Shown piece by piece: positions 24,228 through 33,398 of a DNA stretch of 64,000 bases. This DNA is from Halosegnis rubeus. Its GTDB lineage: Archaea > Halobacteriota > Halobacteria > Halobacteriales > Haloarculaceae. The notes below the pieces were generated by a model. It searched no databases. It was not told the origin of the DNA and worked only from the letters and a program-made list of their open reading frames with translations. The stretch spans positions 1 through 64,000 of the forward strand of contig NZ_QJOW01000006.1 of assembly GCF_009184545.1 (NCBI RefSeq), in the 5' to 3' direction. The position numbers were made by a program, and so were the translations under genes. Numbering within the stretch: position 1 is the stretch's first letter; every line of letters starts with the position of its first letter.

Positions 24228-25964
24228 CTACCCTAGTTTCTCGGATAAATTTTCATACGGCATATCCAATCTCTCACGGATTTCGCTCGCTAGGCCGGTA
24301 CATTCGAAAGCGAATGACAAGGCATACCAGTAGGCTGTCGAAGGTGGATTACACGCGATAATCTCTCTGGGCTCCCCCTCGAATTGGGCGAATGAGAAGA
24401 CTACAGGCATCTCGCCTCGAACCGCAGATGTCCACCGGTCTTCGCCCTTGGGTTCCTCGGCAAGGAACAGTTCCGCCACGGCAGTTTTCTCTCCAGCCAG
24501 TGTTTCGTACGAGCTAGGTACGACAGCTTTCACTCCGGAGAACTCCTGTTCATCATCTGTATTCTCACTACTTAACGAATCATCGTAGATGCTTTCGACT
24601 ATATCTAGCTGAACGTCCGCTCTACTGACCACCATCGGGCAGTGATGCTCAAACGAGAGCGATTCGAGTCGTGCAGGTGATTCAGCACGATCCAGAACCG
24701 CTCTGACGACGTCACCTCTCGATAGTCGGTCAAAAACCCTCTCTTCGTGTGAGGAACCACCGGATCGGCGTACCTCGTATGATGAATTAGGTCTACCCCC
24801 TAGGTTTCCTTGCCCTTCAGGTATTCCAGAATTATGTTCAGCCAACGTGAGAATCTCTCCGCCGATCTCCGTTACCCTATATTGAGACCCGTCCGATTTC
24901 GCACGAACTCCTAACCGGTCGAAATACGAATCAACGTATTCATCATAGGGAGATGGAGAGAATTCTGCAACTCGGGAACCATACCGACGAATAAGTTCAG
25001 CGACGATGGAGAGCTCTGATCTTAGGATTTCCTCACTCGATGGAGTTTCTGCTTCTTCTCTTTCCGAGTTTCTTGCTTTCTCAACCCGTTGTATCTGGCC
25101 CGTTGTCATAACCGCATCTTGATCAACTGGTCTTTCCCCTTCGTCATCGTACGGTACTTTGACGAAAACCCCCCTTCCATCGTTACCTGGGAGTGATCCT
25201 TCTGCCGTGACTGGGTCGATCTGTACTACCTCATTCATCACCAACCCAGTTCGTTCAAGATCTTCTTGCGAATGCGCATCTCTGATCTGACTGACGACTG
25301 TCTGGAGTATACCTTGGTGATTCTCCTCGATGAATCGTCGCAGACGTTGATCCTCGAGTGAAGCAGAGGAGAAATCGTCACCAGAAATCTCGGTGATGAC
25401 GTCGGCAGTCTCGTCGATTCCCGTTTGTGGGTCGAACGATTCGAGTGGATAGACCGTGAGTTCGACCATCGATCTAAGTGCTCGGAGTACGTTCGGGTAG
25501 ATCCAAACGGGGACATACGCCTCCACACCGCCCTCACGGACGAGATACAACGCTTCAATATGAAGGAAATTGATGTGCTGTCCGATCTCTTCTAGAGGAA
25601 CATTCGAACTACGGGCCCGGGGCTGAACCGCTCTATCGTGACCTTCTACCCAGTCTACTAACTCATCGTTAAAATCGCCAGGTTTCTCGGCTGTAATTTC
25701 GAGTAGCGTCTTGGTCAGATTTCCTTCGAGATAGTGCTCGAGATACGGCTTCAGATGGAACCGCTCACCACCGTTCATACTGAAATGTAGGTCGAACGAT
25801 CCCTCGCTGTCAGTTTCGTACGCAACAATAGCTTTAGTTGGCATATTACCCTGGTCTGTTGTCAACCGCATAGGTATTGGGGGGCGGCTCTCCTGTAGAG
25901 GTGATACTGTCTTGGGGTGGGAGTCTTCCACTCTGAGACGAATCCCGTTCAGCGGCTTTGACAT
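24228..25964 (-). CDS. Unrecognised protein with winged-helix-like centre and C-terminal domain shared with the 518-codon gene
   Basis: 578 codons from the ATG at 25964. A second possible start is the ATG at 25844 (MPTKAIVAYETD). The N-terminal about 270 residues are acidic alpha/beta. Residues around 310-370 (IVAELIRRYGSRVAEF, YFDRLGVRAKSDGSQYRVTE, IGGEILTLAEH) have the pattern of a winged helix. The last about 170 residues repeat the domain seen at the N-terminus of the 518-codon protein (VVRAVLDRAE, NPPSTAYWYALSF). It starts 27 bp after the stop of the CoiA-like gene, so they are likely one operon. Function unknown. Confidence 0.6.
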   Translation of the reverse strand: MSKPLNGIRLRVEDSHPKTVSPLQESRPPIPMRLTTDQGNMPTKAIVAYETDSEGSFDLHFSMNGGERFHLKPYLEHYLEGNLTKTLLEITAEKPGDFNDELVDWVEGHDRAVQPRARSSNVPLEEIGQHINFLHIEALYLVREGGVEAYVPVWIYPNVLRALRSMVELTVYPLESFDPQTGIDETADVITEISGDDFSSASLEDQRLRRFIEENHQGILQTVVSQIRDAHSQEDLERTGLVMNEVVQIDPVTAEGSLPGNDGRGVFVKVPYDDEGERPVDQDAVMTTGQIQRVEKARNSEREEAETPSSEEILRSELSIVAELIRRYGSRVAEFSPSPYDEYVDSYFDRLGVRAKSDGSQYRVTEIGGEILTLAEHNSGIPEGQGNLGGRPNSSYEVRRSGGSSHEERVFDRLSRGDVVRAVLDRAESPARLESLSFEHHCPMVVSRADVQLDIVESIYDDSLSSENTDDEQEFSGVKAVVPSSYETLAGEKTAVAELFLAEEPKGEDRWTSAVRGEMPVVFSFAQFEGEPREIIACNPPSTAYWYALSFAFECTGLASEIRERLDMPYENLSEKLG

Positions 25965-25991
25965 CCATAACTACACTTGGGATGGCAGCGA

Positions 25992-27110
25992 TCAGCTCTT
26001 CTCAATCTCGAAGGCTCGGTCAAGGAGATCTGCGAGATCACGTAGATTTTCCGCAGCATACGATTCTACTCGCATTGCCACACGCTCCGTTTCCTTCTGC
26101 TTCTTCCACAGCGTCACCACGACATCGGAGTCTCCATCTGGGTCCGGTAGTGCAGCTGTTATCCATGCCGTCACGGTTGGCGATCCCTCCAACCATCTCT
26201 TACTGAGTTCATGCCACTCTGGATCACACTCTTCCGGTGACGGTCGGTCCTCCCCGAACGCCTTTCGCTCCAAATCATCGGCAAAGGACCTGAGTTTCAC
26301 AACGTCATTAGGAACAACCTGTACGGAAAGCGACTCGCTTTCGCCCCAGCTCTTTGCCTTCCCAAGTGAGAACGTTAGATGCCCGTCTGGCGTTCTGGAA
26401 ATTCGAGCGCTTCCTCGTCGCTTGATGTTTTTCTCCGCGATAGTAACCCACTCTCCCGACTTGTCGAACGACATCCAGTAGTCTGCAGGAATCGGGACTT
26501 CAATCTCTACAGTTGGGTTCTTCTTCTGCCAGAGCCACCGCGTCACGTCGGGATACCCCTCCGTCCCGTATCGGTCCGGGAGGGCGTACGGCCACACCGA
26601 GAGAATGCCGGAGAGGTCAACATCGTGAGTCGTAAAGTCGTCTTCCTCGAGCCAGGCAACGCTGTACTCCCGATCAAGATAGTGCGCTACGACTGCTTCC
26701 TTGTCTTTTCCCTTATTCCGGTACTGGGCTTCAACTGCAATTCCCTTGCCGTATGGATCACACGGCTCGGGGAATTCCAATAGCACGTCAGGAATGCGTC
26801 CCTCGAGGTCGGACTCGAGTTCAATAGTCGCCTCCGGGTAGTCGTTTTCCAGGCGCGCGTATGCGATAGCCTTCATCTTGTGATGGATTTCGGACTCCCC
26901 TGGGCAGTCACCATCACCACTACCGGCTCCGCTGCCATCTCCTTTCCCGCCGCCCTTGTGACTGAAGTGCCGAGAGACGAACGTGCTCCCGCGGTTGTAG
27001 GACCGGACCACTGACATCTCCTCGCCGCAAACTGGACACGCAACTGTCGATCCGTCCGGGACCTGTGGAGGAAGTACCTCGTCACCGTCAGACAGTCCAA
27101 GATATGGCAT
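25992..27110 (-). CDS. CoiA-like PD-(D/E)XK nuclease-domain protein
   Basis: 372 residues. The N-terminus has a zinc-binding module: CPVCGEEM (about 25-32), then SRHFSHKGGGKGD with a Gly-rich insert. After CPGESEIHHKMKAIAYARLE come E, RIPDVLLEF and GIAVEAQYRNKGKD, matching the E...RxPD...xxEVQ core of competence CoiA-like nucleases (Asp in PD, Glu and Gln in VEAQ). The C-terminal about 190 residues consist of strand-rich segments ending in two similar helices (LRSFADDLERKAF and LRDLADLLDRAFE), suggesting an internal duplication. Known CoiA proteins process incoming DNA; CoiA-like domains also occur in restriction-like genes. It leads an operon with the 578-codon gene. Confidence 0.75.
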   Translation of the reverse strand: MPYLGLSDGDEVLPPQVPDGSTVACPVCGEEMSVVRSYNRGSTFVSRHFSHKGGGKGDGSGAGSGDGDCPGESEIHHKMKAIAYARLENDYPEATIELESDLEGRIPDVLLEFPEPCDPYGKGIAVEAQYRNKGKDKEAVVAHYLDREYSVAWLEEDDFTTHDVDLSGILSVWPYALPDRYGTEGYPDVTRWLWQKKNPTVEIEVPIPADYWMSFDKSGEWVTIAEKNIKRRGSARISRTPDGHLTFSLGKAKSWGESESLSVQVVPNDVVKLRSFADDLERKAFGEDRPSPEECDPEWHELSKRWLEGSPTVTAWITAALPDPDGDSDVVVTLWKKQKETERVAMRVESYAAENLRDLADLLDRAFEIEKS

Positions 27111-27287
27111 ATTTGTGAGTATGCTATGTCCTCAGCTCACTCCAGTCACGAATCCGCTTCTATTGGTGGCTGTGATCCACATTCAATCACCGCAAGGTCT
27201 CTCGTGCTATCGAGTAGTCGGTGTGCCTCGTCATCGCTCTCACAGCTTGGTTCCTCGGTCCGACCTCACAACCGATTAGGTAGCGAC

Positions 27288-28853
27288 CTAGCATAGGAGC
27301 AAGTACAACCAGTACGGAAGTTGGATGATTCCCTCACCGAGATCCTCAATAGGTTGTCTGCCTCGAACCGTATCACCAGCGAGGATGAATCCAAGTGGCA
27401 CGTCGTACGCTTCTTTGAATTCTCGAACGGCTTCCAGTGACTCCTCACGCTCGCGTGACCGATACGCTAGCCCGAACGGGACGGGGGTTCCGTCCACCTC
27501 GAAGACGAAGTCGACCTCACCCTCTCGCCCACGCCAGTACTGGACGGCTGGCGTCTCGTCATTGCCCTGGATGGCGTTGATCCCGTAGGCGAACCGCATC
27601 GTGTGGTCGAACGCCGCGACGCGGGCCAGGTCGGCCTCGCGGTCAAAATCGTTGCGGACGGTCGAGGCGTCGCCGTCGGCGAGCGCGGTCACTAGCCCTG
27701 TGTCACGGAGGTAGAGTCGCACCGACCGGGGGCGGCTGTTGTCGTACTCGGTAACGCCGGTCAACAGGTATAGCTCTGCCAGGGCGGGAAGATAGCTATC
27801 GGCGATCGTCCGCCGGTCGACGTCGAACAGTTCGACGAGGTCCTGATACCGAAACGGTTCGGCCCCCCGGTTCCGGGCGGCGAGCGCACAGAGGCGTTCG
27901 AGATCCGCGATCGTTTGAATCGATTCGAAGCCGGGGACCTCTTGGTAGAGGGCATCGCGAACGTCCTCGCGCAGCTGCGTGTAGTCATCCGGCGTCAGGT
28001 CTGCTGCCGACTCGGCGGCGCCGTCAAGGTCGTAGCTGATGGTCCCGCCCATCGCGAGATAGTCGACGACCTGTGACTGGATGCGTCGTTCGACGTCTGC
28101 AACCTTCTCGTACTTCTCTCGAAGCTCTGCGACGAGTGACTCGATCTCGCCACTCTGGAGAGCCGTTGGCAGGCTGTTCTCCCCGGTCCGGAGTGAGGTG
28201 GGGCTCACGCGACTGTCTTCTTCCTCAAGATCCGGATACAGCGTGAAGAGGTAGTCCCGGAACTTCTCGGGGAGAATGGGCTGGATATCGTAGTCTTCGG
28301 CCGGCATCGCGACGCTTTCGAGTTCCCGTTCGACTTGAATACCGGCGCTGGCGGTCAAGACGACGTGTCGTCCCGGGACGTCCTCGAGCAATTCTGCGAC
28401 GGGGACGCCCCACCCGTCGATGGTCGGCTTGTTCGGATGCTCGATCTGGTGAACATCGTCGATTAGGATGAAGTGTGGGTGGTCTGCTTCAATGCGGCCG
28501 AGAACCCTGCTCTCGTAGTACCGAACTGCGCGTCGCAGCTGTTCGTCCGATTGGAGTTGGTAGAGCGGGTCGGCGTCGAAGGGCAGATAGAGGAATCGTT
28601 CCGGATCGTCGCCAGTCTCGATGCGATGGTGAATGAACTGGTGGAGGAGCGTGGTTTTCCCGACGCCCCGTCGTCCAACGAGGCCGAGAAGCGGTTGGTC
28701 CTCGAACTGGCTGTCGGACTTGTCGGGACGGGCGAGATGATAGAAATCGCTCTTTTGCCGTGCCGGGAGTGAGAATGCTTCTGTCCCGTGTTCCCACCAC
28801 GGATTATGGTCGTGAAGCGCCCGAACGAGAGCGTCACCAGCGTCGATAGGCAT
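27288..28853 (-). CDS. AAA ATPase with DUF4143 (archaeal ATPase family)
   Basis: About 521 residues from the ATG at 28853 (MPIDAGDALVRAL). Walker A GRRGVGKTTL (about 60-69) and Walker B HFILIDDVHQIEH are present. A helical middle follows with a wHTH-like PFRYQDLVELFDVDRRTIAD, and a C-terminal DUF4143 region: RSVRLYLRDTGLVTAL, then WRGREGEVDFVFEVDGTPVP and an alpha/beta end. DUF4143 is a restriction-endonuclease-like fold (E-x-D-F-V). These proteins are widespread in archaea, often in mobile loci, with no settled role. The frame is open further to 28904, but codons there overlap an SD-like GGAGGT and a palindrome. Confidence 0.85.
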   Translation of the reverse strand: MPIDAGDALVRALHDHNPWWEHGTEAFSLPARQKSDFYHLARPDKSDSQFEDQPLLGLVGRRGVGKTTLLHQFIHHRIETGDDPERFLYLPFDADPLYQLQSDEQLRRAVRYYESRVLGRIEADHPHFILIDDVHQIEHPNKPTIDGWGVPVAELLEDVPGRHVVLTASAGIQVERELESVAMPAEDYDIQPILPEKFRDYLFTLYPDLEEEDSRVSPTSLRTGENSLPTALQSGEIESLVAELREKYEKVADVERRIQSQVVDYLAMGGTISYDLDGAAESAADLTPDDYTQLREDVRDALYQEVPGFESIQTIADLERLCALAARNRGAEPFRYQDLVELFDVDRRTIADSYLPALAELYLLTGVTEYDNSRPRSVRLYLRDTGLVTALADGDASTVRNDFDREADLARVAAFDHTMRFAYGINAIQGNDETPAVQYWRGREGEVDFVFEVDGTPVPFGLAYRSREREESLEAVREFKEAYDVPLGFILAGDTVRGRQPIEDLGEGIIQLPYWLYLLLC

Positions 28854-28874
28854 GGGTTTGTTGACTAACCCATG
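28851..28874. repeat. Inverted repeat CATGGGTT / AACCCATG at the AAA/DUF4143 start
   Basis: Perfect 8-bp arms (28851-28858, 28867-28874) with an 8-bp spacer overlap the ATG of the AAA gene. A hairpin in the mRNA leader or a protein-binding site is possible. Confidence 0.4.
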
Positions 28875-28928
28875 ACCTCCTTCGCAATGATTGTTTCGGC
28901 TCAATACCCAACAGTGTAGCGGTGGTTA

Positions 28929-28963
28929 CATACTCATAATCCATCTTCTAGAGTATGATACTC
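28929..28963. promoter_or_regulatory. Palindrome cluster upstream of the AAA/DUF4143 gene
   Basis: GAGTATGATACTC (28951-28963) is a perfect 13-bp palindrome. CATACTC (28929-28935) repeats one arm in inverse. They lie about 75-110 bp upstream of the AAA gene and 210 bp before the divergent VWA gene, so they may control either. The rest of 28875-29171 shows no gene. Confidence 0.35.
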
Positions 28964-29171
28964 CACCAATCACGATATAAGGAACACTACGATGAGTCTT
29001 CATTCCCTAATATCTGCTCTATCTTGCTCATTGGCGAAGCATTTATCACATCTTGGCGCACACTGATGAGTGTGAAGGTGGATAAAGACGCATCGTAATG
29101 ATGGTTTCTCCCCCTTCGTTTCCGGGGCGAGCGCACACACTGTCGTCAACCACCCGTTGGCTGTCCGGGGA

Positions 29172-31286
29172 ATGGCACGCCACACAGACACCATGGATAC
29201 GATGTACGCGGACATAGAGGACGGGAAGCGTCACGATATCGCAGTCGAATTCATCACTCGGCGAACCATCGACTGCGACGGAGAACACGTCCACCGCTTG
29301 CTGGTCGCCGATCAATCGGGGAAGCAGTTCACGGTACTCGCCACTCCTGACAGCGAGGCACTCCTGGGCCTGAAAACCGGGGCAACCCACCGCATCTCGG
29401 GGCTGCTGGGCGCTGCCCCTGTCACCTCCGCAGACGACACCAGGGCTGAGTGTCCTGATTGCGGGGGATGGCTTCGACCCGGACAGGTCGTCGATGCAGC
29501 TGGAGCAGCCGTCACGCAGGCTGCGTCACAGCTCTCCCTTGACGAACCGTTCGGAATCATCGATGCCAGAGCGACCGTCCGTCGCGTTCGGGATGACCGC
29601 TCGCTCGTCGACGACTGGACGCCGATGGACGACGACAGGTCGGTCACCCCACCCGACTACGTCTGTGAGTCCTGTGGGCGCCACGTCGACGCGTACGAAC
29701 TTCGGGAGACCGCCGAGGCCGATCAGATGCTCGAAAACCAGGTGATGGAGAGCGCATCACCGGCGCCAGCAAGTGCGGACATGGCGAGCCCGGAGACGGT
29801 CGGACTCGCCGCTGGCGGGGCGAAAGACGTGGCCAACTTTCGGGAAAACGTCGCGAACGGGTATACGCCACAGCCGGAGGCGATCAGCGACGAGGGGCTG
29901 TTCTACGACTATCACTTCGAGACGGGGACGCGGACCGAATCGGAGGCCCTGTTCGCGCCGCGCTACGCGGCTGCCGCGAGCGACCACCCGATCAGTGGGG
30001 AGACCGAGCGCTACCTGTCGGTGGGGCTGGACTCGACGCTCTCGGTCGACGAGTTCGAACGGCCGCGGCTGGATCTCGTCGCCGTCCTCGATGTCTCCGG
30101 GTCGATGGACAGCTCCTTCGACGCGTACTACTACGACGAACACGGGCGCAAGCGCGAGGCCGAGGATGATGCGGCGACGAAACTCGAAGCGGCGACCCAG
30201 TCGCTGTGCGCGCTTACCGAGCAGCTCCACGATGAGGACCGCCTGGGCGTCGTCCTCTACAACCACCGCGCCCACGTCGCGAAACCTCTCCGTGATGTCG
30301 GAACGACGGATATGCCGGCGATCCGTCGCCACATCCGTGAGATCGCTGCTGGCGGCAGTACGAACCTCGCGGACGGGTTCGAGGCGGCTGTCGACATGTT
30401 GGTCGGCGGGACGCCCAGTCCTGATGTCGAGCGCCGTGTCGTCTTTATGACCGACATGATGCCGAACACGGGGACGACGGGGGACAGCGAACTCACGCAG
30501 TTGTTCGCGGACGCGGCCGCCGAGGGCGTCCACACGACGTTCGTCGGGATGGGGCTGGACGCGAATGCGGAGCTAGCGGACACTCTGTCGGGCATCCGTG
30601 GGGCGAACCACTACTTCATCCACTCGGCCGCGGAGTTCGAGCGTCGGCTGGGAGAGGAGTTCGACTACATGGTTACCCCGCTGGTGTACGACCTGAACCT
30701 CGACCTTGACGCAGACGGCTACGAGATCGAGGCGGTTCACGGATCGCCGTCCGCGGACGCCGCGACCGACCGCCTGATGCATGTCGGGACGCTGTTTCCC
30801 TCCGCCAAGCAGGATGGCGAAGCTCGGGGCGGCGTCGTCCTCGTCCGCCTCGAACAGACGAGCTCGGACGCCGATCTCGATCTGGTCGCCTCGTGGACGG
30901 AACGGGACGGTGGTGAGTACACCGAGCGCGTCACCGTCGACGTTCCCGACGAGTCCAGCACATACGCCCATGAGGGCGTCCGGAAGGCCGTCGCGCTCGC
31001 CAGGTACGCTCGCGAACTCCGGACGTGGGCAGCTGACCTCCACGACCGCGCTGACGCCGCGACTGGCGTCGACGACTGGTTGCTCCCCGACCAGCGCGGC
31101 CAGCACGAGCGCGAGTCCGTGCCGTTGGTCGTTCCTGATCGATATACCGAGCGGTTCGACCAGCTTCGCAGCTACCTCGCAGATGAGATGGCGGCTGTGG
31201 ATGATGAGTCGATGCGGCAGGAGGTGGAACTCCTGGAAACACTGTGTCAGCAGGCGCCCGCGACGCCGCGCGAGGTGAGTGACTAA
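29172..31286 (+). CDS. VWA-domain protein with zinc ribbons, first gene of the VWA-HEAT-CARF-PIN operon
   Basis: About 704 residues. N-terminal about 100 residues are strand-rich (VLATPDSEALLGLKTGATHR, OB-like). Two zinc knuckles follow, CPDCGGWLRPG and CESCGRHVD. The VWA domain at about 300-480 starts LDLVAVLDVSGSMDSSFDAY with the MIDAS DxSxS, continues AAGGSTNLADGFEAA (MIDAS Thr region) and VVFMTDMMPNTGTTGDSEL. A beta-rich then helical C-terminus completes it. VWA proteins bind partners through Mg and often pair with AAA ATPases. I prefer the ATG at 29172; a TTG at 29157 and ATGs at 29193 and 29202 are in frame. Its TAA overlaps the next ATG by one base. Confidence 0.85.
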   Translation: MARHTDTMDTMYADIEDGKRHDIAVEFITRRTIDCDGEHVHRLLVADQSGKQFTVLATPDSEALLGLKTGATHRISGLLGAAPVTSADDTRAECPDCGGWLRPGQVVDAAGAAVTQAASQLSLDEPFGIIDARATVRRVRDDRSLVDDWTPMDDDRSVTPPDYVCESCGRHVDAYELRETAEADQMLENQVMESASPAPASADMASPETVGLAAGGAKDVANFRENVANGYTPQPEAISDEGLFYDYHFETGTRTESEALFAPRYAAAASDHPISGETERYLSVGLDSTLSVDEFERPRLDLVAVLDVSGSMDSSFDAYYYDEHGRKREAEDDAATKLEAATQSLCALTEQLHDEDRLGVVLYNHRAHVAKPLRDVGTTDMPAIRRHIREIAAGGSTNLADGFEAAVDMLVGGTPSPDVERRVVFMTDMMPNTGTTGDSELTQLFADAAAEGVHTTFVGMGLDANAELADTLSGIRGANHYFIHSAAEFERRLGEEFDYMVTPLVYDLNLDLDADGYEIEAVHGSPSADAATDRLMHVGTLFPSAKQDGEARGGVVLVRLEQTSSDADLDLVASWTERDGGEYTERVTVDVPDESSTYAHEGVRKAVALARYARELRTWAADLHDRADAATGVDDWLLPDQRGQHERESVPLVVPDRYTERFDQLRSYLADEMAAVDDESMRQEVELLETLCQQAPATPREVSD

Positions 31287-33079
31287 TGCTCGTGTTCGCG
31301 TTCGACCGTGACTGGACTGTCGACGTGAATCCACATCCCCGCCACGACGCCGTCCCACTGGAGTGGGTGCGTCATCTCGCACATGAGACGCCGCACGCGG
31401 TCTACGCTATCGGGAATCAGACGCTGGCCGAGGAGGCCGCAATTCCGGGTGTCGTCGACATCGTCGGCCGCCACCCCGACGACTGGGACGAGTGGCTCGG
31501 CGAGAAACAGCCCGATGGTCGGTACGAGCAGTTCCCACTCCGGCGCGAGCGGCTATCACTTATCGCCGACCTGCACCCGGACGCGGACGGCTACGTCGTT
31601 GTCGACGACCTCGATTTGAGTGATGTCGACGGGTGGGAGCACTACCACGCCTGGGAGTTTGTTCCCGCGGTCGAACGGGGAGACATCCATCCTGATCTCC
31701 CGTGGGTTCGTGACCTAATGACCGACGGTGGACTCCCGACGTCTGCCGGAATCATGCCGGCGAACGCGTCGATGCTATCGTCGTTTCTCGACGACCACAC
31801 CGATGCGCCCGGATTCGAACTCACGTACATCGATGATGGGGCCGAACGAACGCAGCTGTGCCACGACGTCTCCCTCCACGCGGTGACACTCGAACGGCCT
31901 TCGGCAGCGCCAGCGCTCCAATGCACGCCGCTCGCCCCCGATAGTGACCAATTCACCGTTCCCGTCGACGCAATCGAGTTGCTCTCCGTGGTCGATCCCC
32001 CACCGAATCTCTACACGGCGAGCGCAGAGACGCCTGCCGAGGAGGCAACTGGGCTCCGCCGACTCGCGGATGTGAATCCAGAGGCGGTCCGTATCTCATC
32101 GATCCTCGCTCTTCTGGATCGCGGAGACGTTGATCTGTTCCGGGAAAAGGACGCAGTTCAGGCACTCCGTCGGGTGGCGGTGGTGCGCCCAGAGGACTGT
32201 ACGCCGGCGATTCCAATCCTTCGGTCACTATTGGCACGTGACGAGCTACCCGCTCGGGCCGACGTGCTGGCCACTCTCCGCGCCATTGGTGATGCCGATC
32301 CGGGGGCGATCGCTCCGCTCACCGACGAACTCGTACCGTATCTGCAGTCGAACATTGTCTCCGTCAGGCGTGAAGCGACCAGATGTATCGCTGCGATTGC
32401 TGAGGAAGACCCCGAGGATGCTGTGGACGCCGTACCGTCGCTTGCAACGATCATTGAGGACGACGCCGACGGACTCCAGTACGCGGTGTACGCACTCTCG
32501 CGGATCACGCGCGAGTATCCGGAGGAAGTCAAACCGGTCGCCGAGACACTTGGAGAAGTCACCCTCCGTGACTCGTTGTCCGACAGCGTTCGGTTGAACG
32601 CGACCGCTGGGCTTGGACGGATCGTGGGCGAGTACCCGAGCATCGCCGTCGATATCGTCGACGATGTTGCAACTCTGTTCGACGCCGATAACCCCAAGCT
32701 CCGGAACAACGCAATCGGACTAATCGGCGACGTGGCGATCGTTCACACCGACGTGGTCGAGCCGTACACCGAGGAGATCACCGCATTACTGACGGTTGAG
32801 GACACCTACACGCGAATCAATGCGAGCGGTGCTCTCAGCCGCGTAGCCGAGGACTTCCCGGAGTCGGTCGAACACGTCACGCCGACGTTCGTGGAGCTGC
32901 TGTCGGACGAGAATCCGCTCGTCCGTGAGAACGCGTGCTGGGCGCTCGGGTACCTCTGTGCTCGAGACGCGACCTCGGCCCTGAAAGACCGAGCACGCGA
33001 TGATGGCAACGCCGATGTCCGCACGAGGGCATCGTGGGCGCTCGCTCAGATCAACAACGGGGACCAACGCGATGACTGA
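31286..33079 (+). CDS. HEAT-repeat protein with an N-terminal HAD-like segment
   Basis: 597 residues, translationally coupled to the VWA gene (TAATG). The N-terminus LVFAFDRDWTVDVNPHPRHD resembles a HAD-type DxD-T loop, followed by an alpha/beta region to about 250 (YVVVDDLDLSDVDGWEHYHA). From about 245 to the end there are tandem HEAT repeats of about 38 residues: LRRLADVNPEAVRISSILAL, ALRRVAVVRPEDCTPAIPIL, IAAIAEEDPEDAVDAVPSLA, LSRITREYPEEVKPVAETLG, ALSRVAEDFPESVEHVTPTF. HEAT arrays are protein-binding scaffolds. HEAT repeats also occur in the large protein at 40445. Whether the N-terminus has phosphatase activity cannot be told. Confidence 0.8.
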   Translation: MLVFAFDRDWTVDVNPHPRHDAVPLEWVRHLAHETPHAVYAIGNQTLAEEAAIPGVVDIVGRHPDDWDEWLGEKQPDGRYEQFPLRRERLSLIADLHPDADGYVVVDDLDLSDVDGWEHYHAWEFVPAVERGDIHPDLPWVRDLMTDGGLPTSAGIMPANASMLSSFLDDHTDAPGFELTYIDDGAERTQLCHDVSLHAVTLERPSAAPALQCTPLAPDSDQFTVPVDAIELLSVVDPPPNLYTASAETPAEEATGLRRLADVNPEAVRISSILALLDRGDVDLFREKDAVQALRRVAVVRPEDCTPAIPILRSLLARDELPARADVLATLRAIGDADPGAIAPLTDELVPYLQSNIVSVRREATRCIAAIAEEDPEDAVDAVPSLATIIEDDADGLQYAVYALSRITREYPEEVKPVAETLGEVTLRDSLSDSVRLNATAGLGRIVGEYPSIAVDIVDDVATLFDADNPKLRNNAIGLIGDVAIVHTDVVEPYTEEITALLTVEDTYTRINASGALSRVAEDFPESVEHVTPTFVELLSDENPLVRENACWALGYLCARDATSALKDRARDDGNADVRTRASWALAQINNGDQRDD

Positions 33080-33398
33080 CAACGAACCGCCTGACGTCTT
33101 CACGTCTTCGAGAATGGACCGTCTCATGGAAGTCCTATCAAAGCAACAGCGACGCGTGATTCTGTACAGGCTGAAGCGAGACGATAGGCTGCAGCCATTC
33201 CAGGAATCAGACGCTCTGGACAACACAGATATCGAACTGTATCACGTCCACCTCCCACAGTTAGAGGCGGCTGGATATATCGACTGGAATCGAGAAACTG
33301 GAACGGTTATGAAGGGCCCTCAGTACGACGAGGTTGAGACCTTCCTCACGCTGATCGAGAACCACGCTGACGAACTCTTGGTGACGGCCGATGAATGA
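33072..33398 (+). CDS. DUF7344-type winged-helix regulator
   Basis: 108 residues from the ATG at 33072, which overlaps the HEAT-protein stop by 8 bases. VLSKQQRRVILYRLKRDD is followed by ELYHVHLPQLEAAGYIDW and GPQYDEVETFLTLIENHADE, the classic layout of the haloarchaeal DUF7344 family (RRR-x-IL, yHxHLPxL, GYID, GP). These are small ArsR-like wHTH regulators. It likely controls or senses something for this operon. It overlaps the next gene by 8 bases. Confidence 0.9.
   Translation: MTDNEPPDVFTSSRMDRLMEVLSKQQRRVILYRLKRDDRLQPFQESDALDNTDIELYHVHLPQLEAAGYIDWNRETGTVMKGPQYDEVETFLTLIENHADELLVTADE

Noticed and set aside
27134-27260. Minus-strand open stretch with residues like DDEAHRLLDSTRDLAVIECG
   Set aside because: It looks protein-like but has no start codon after the upstream stop, is only about 40 codons long and matches no family I know. 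It may be a remnant, so I did not list it as a gene.
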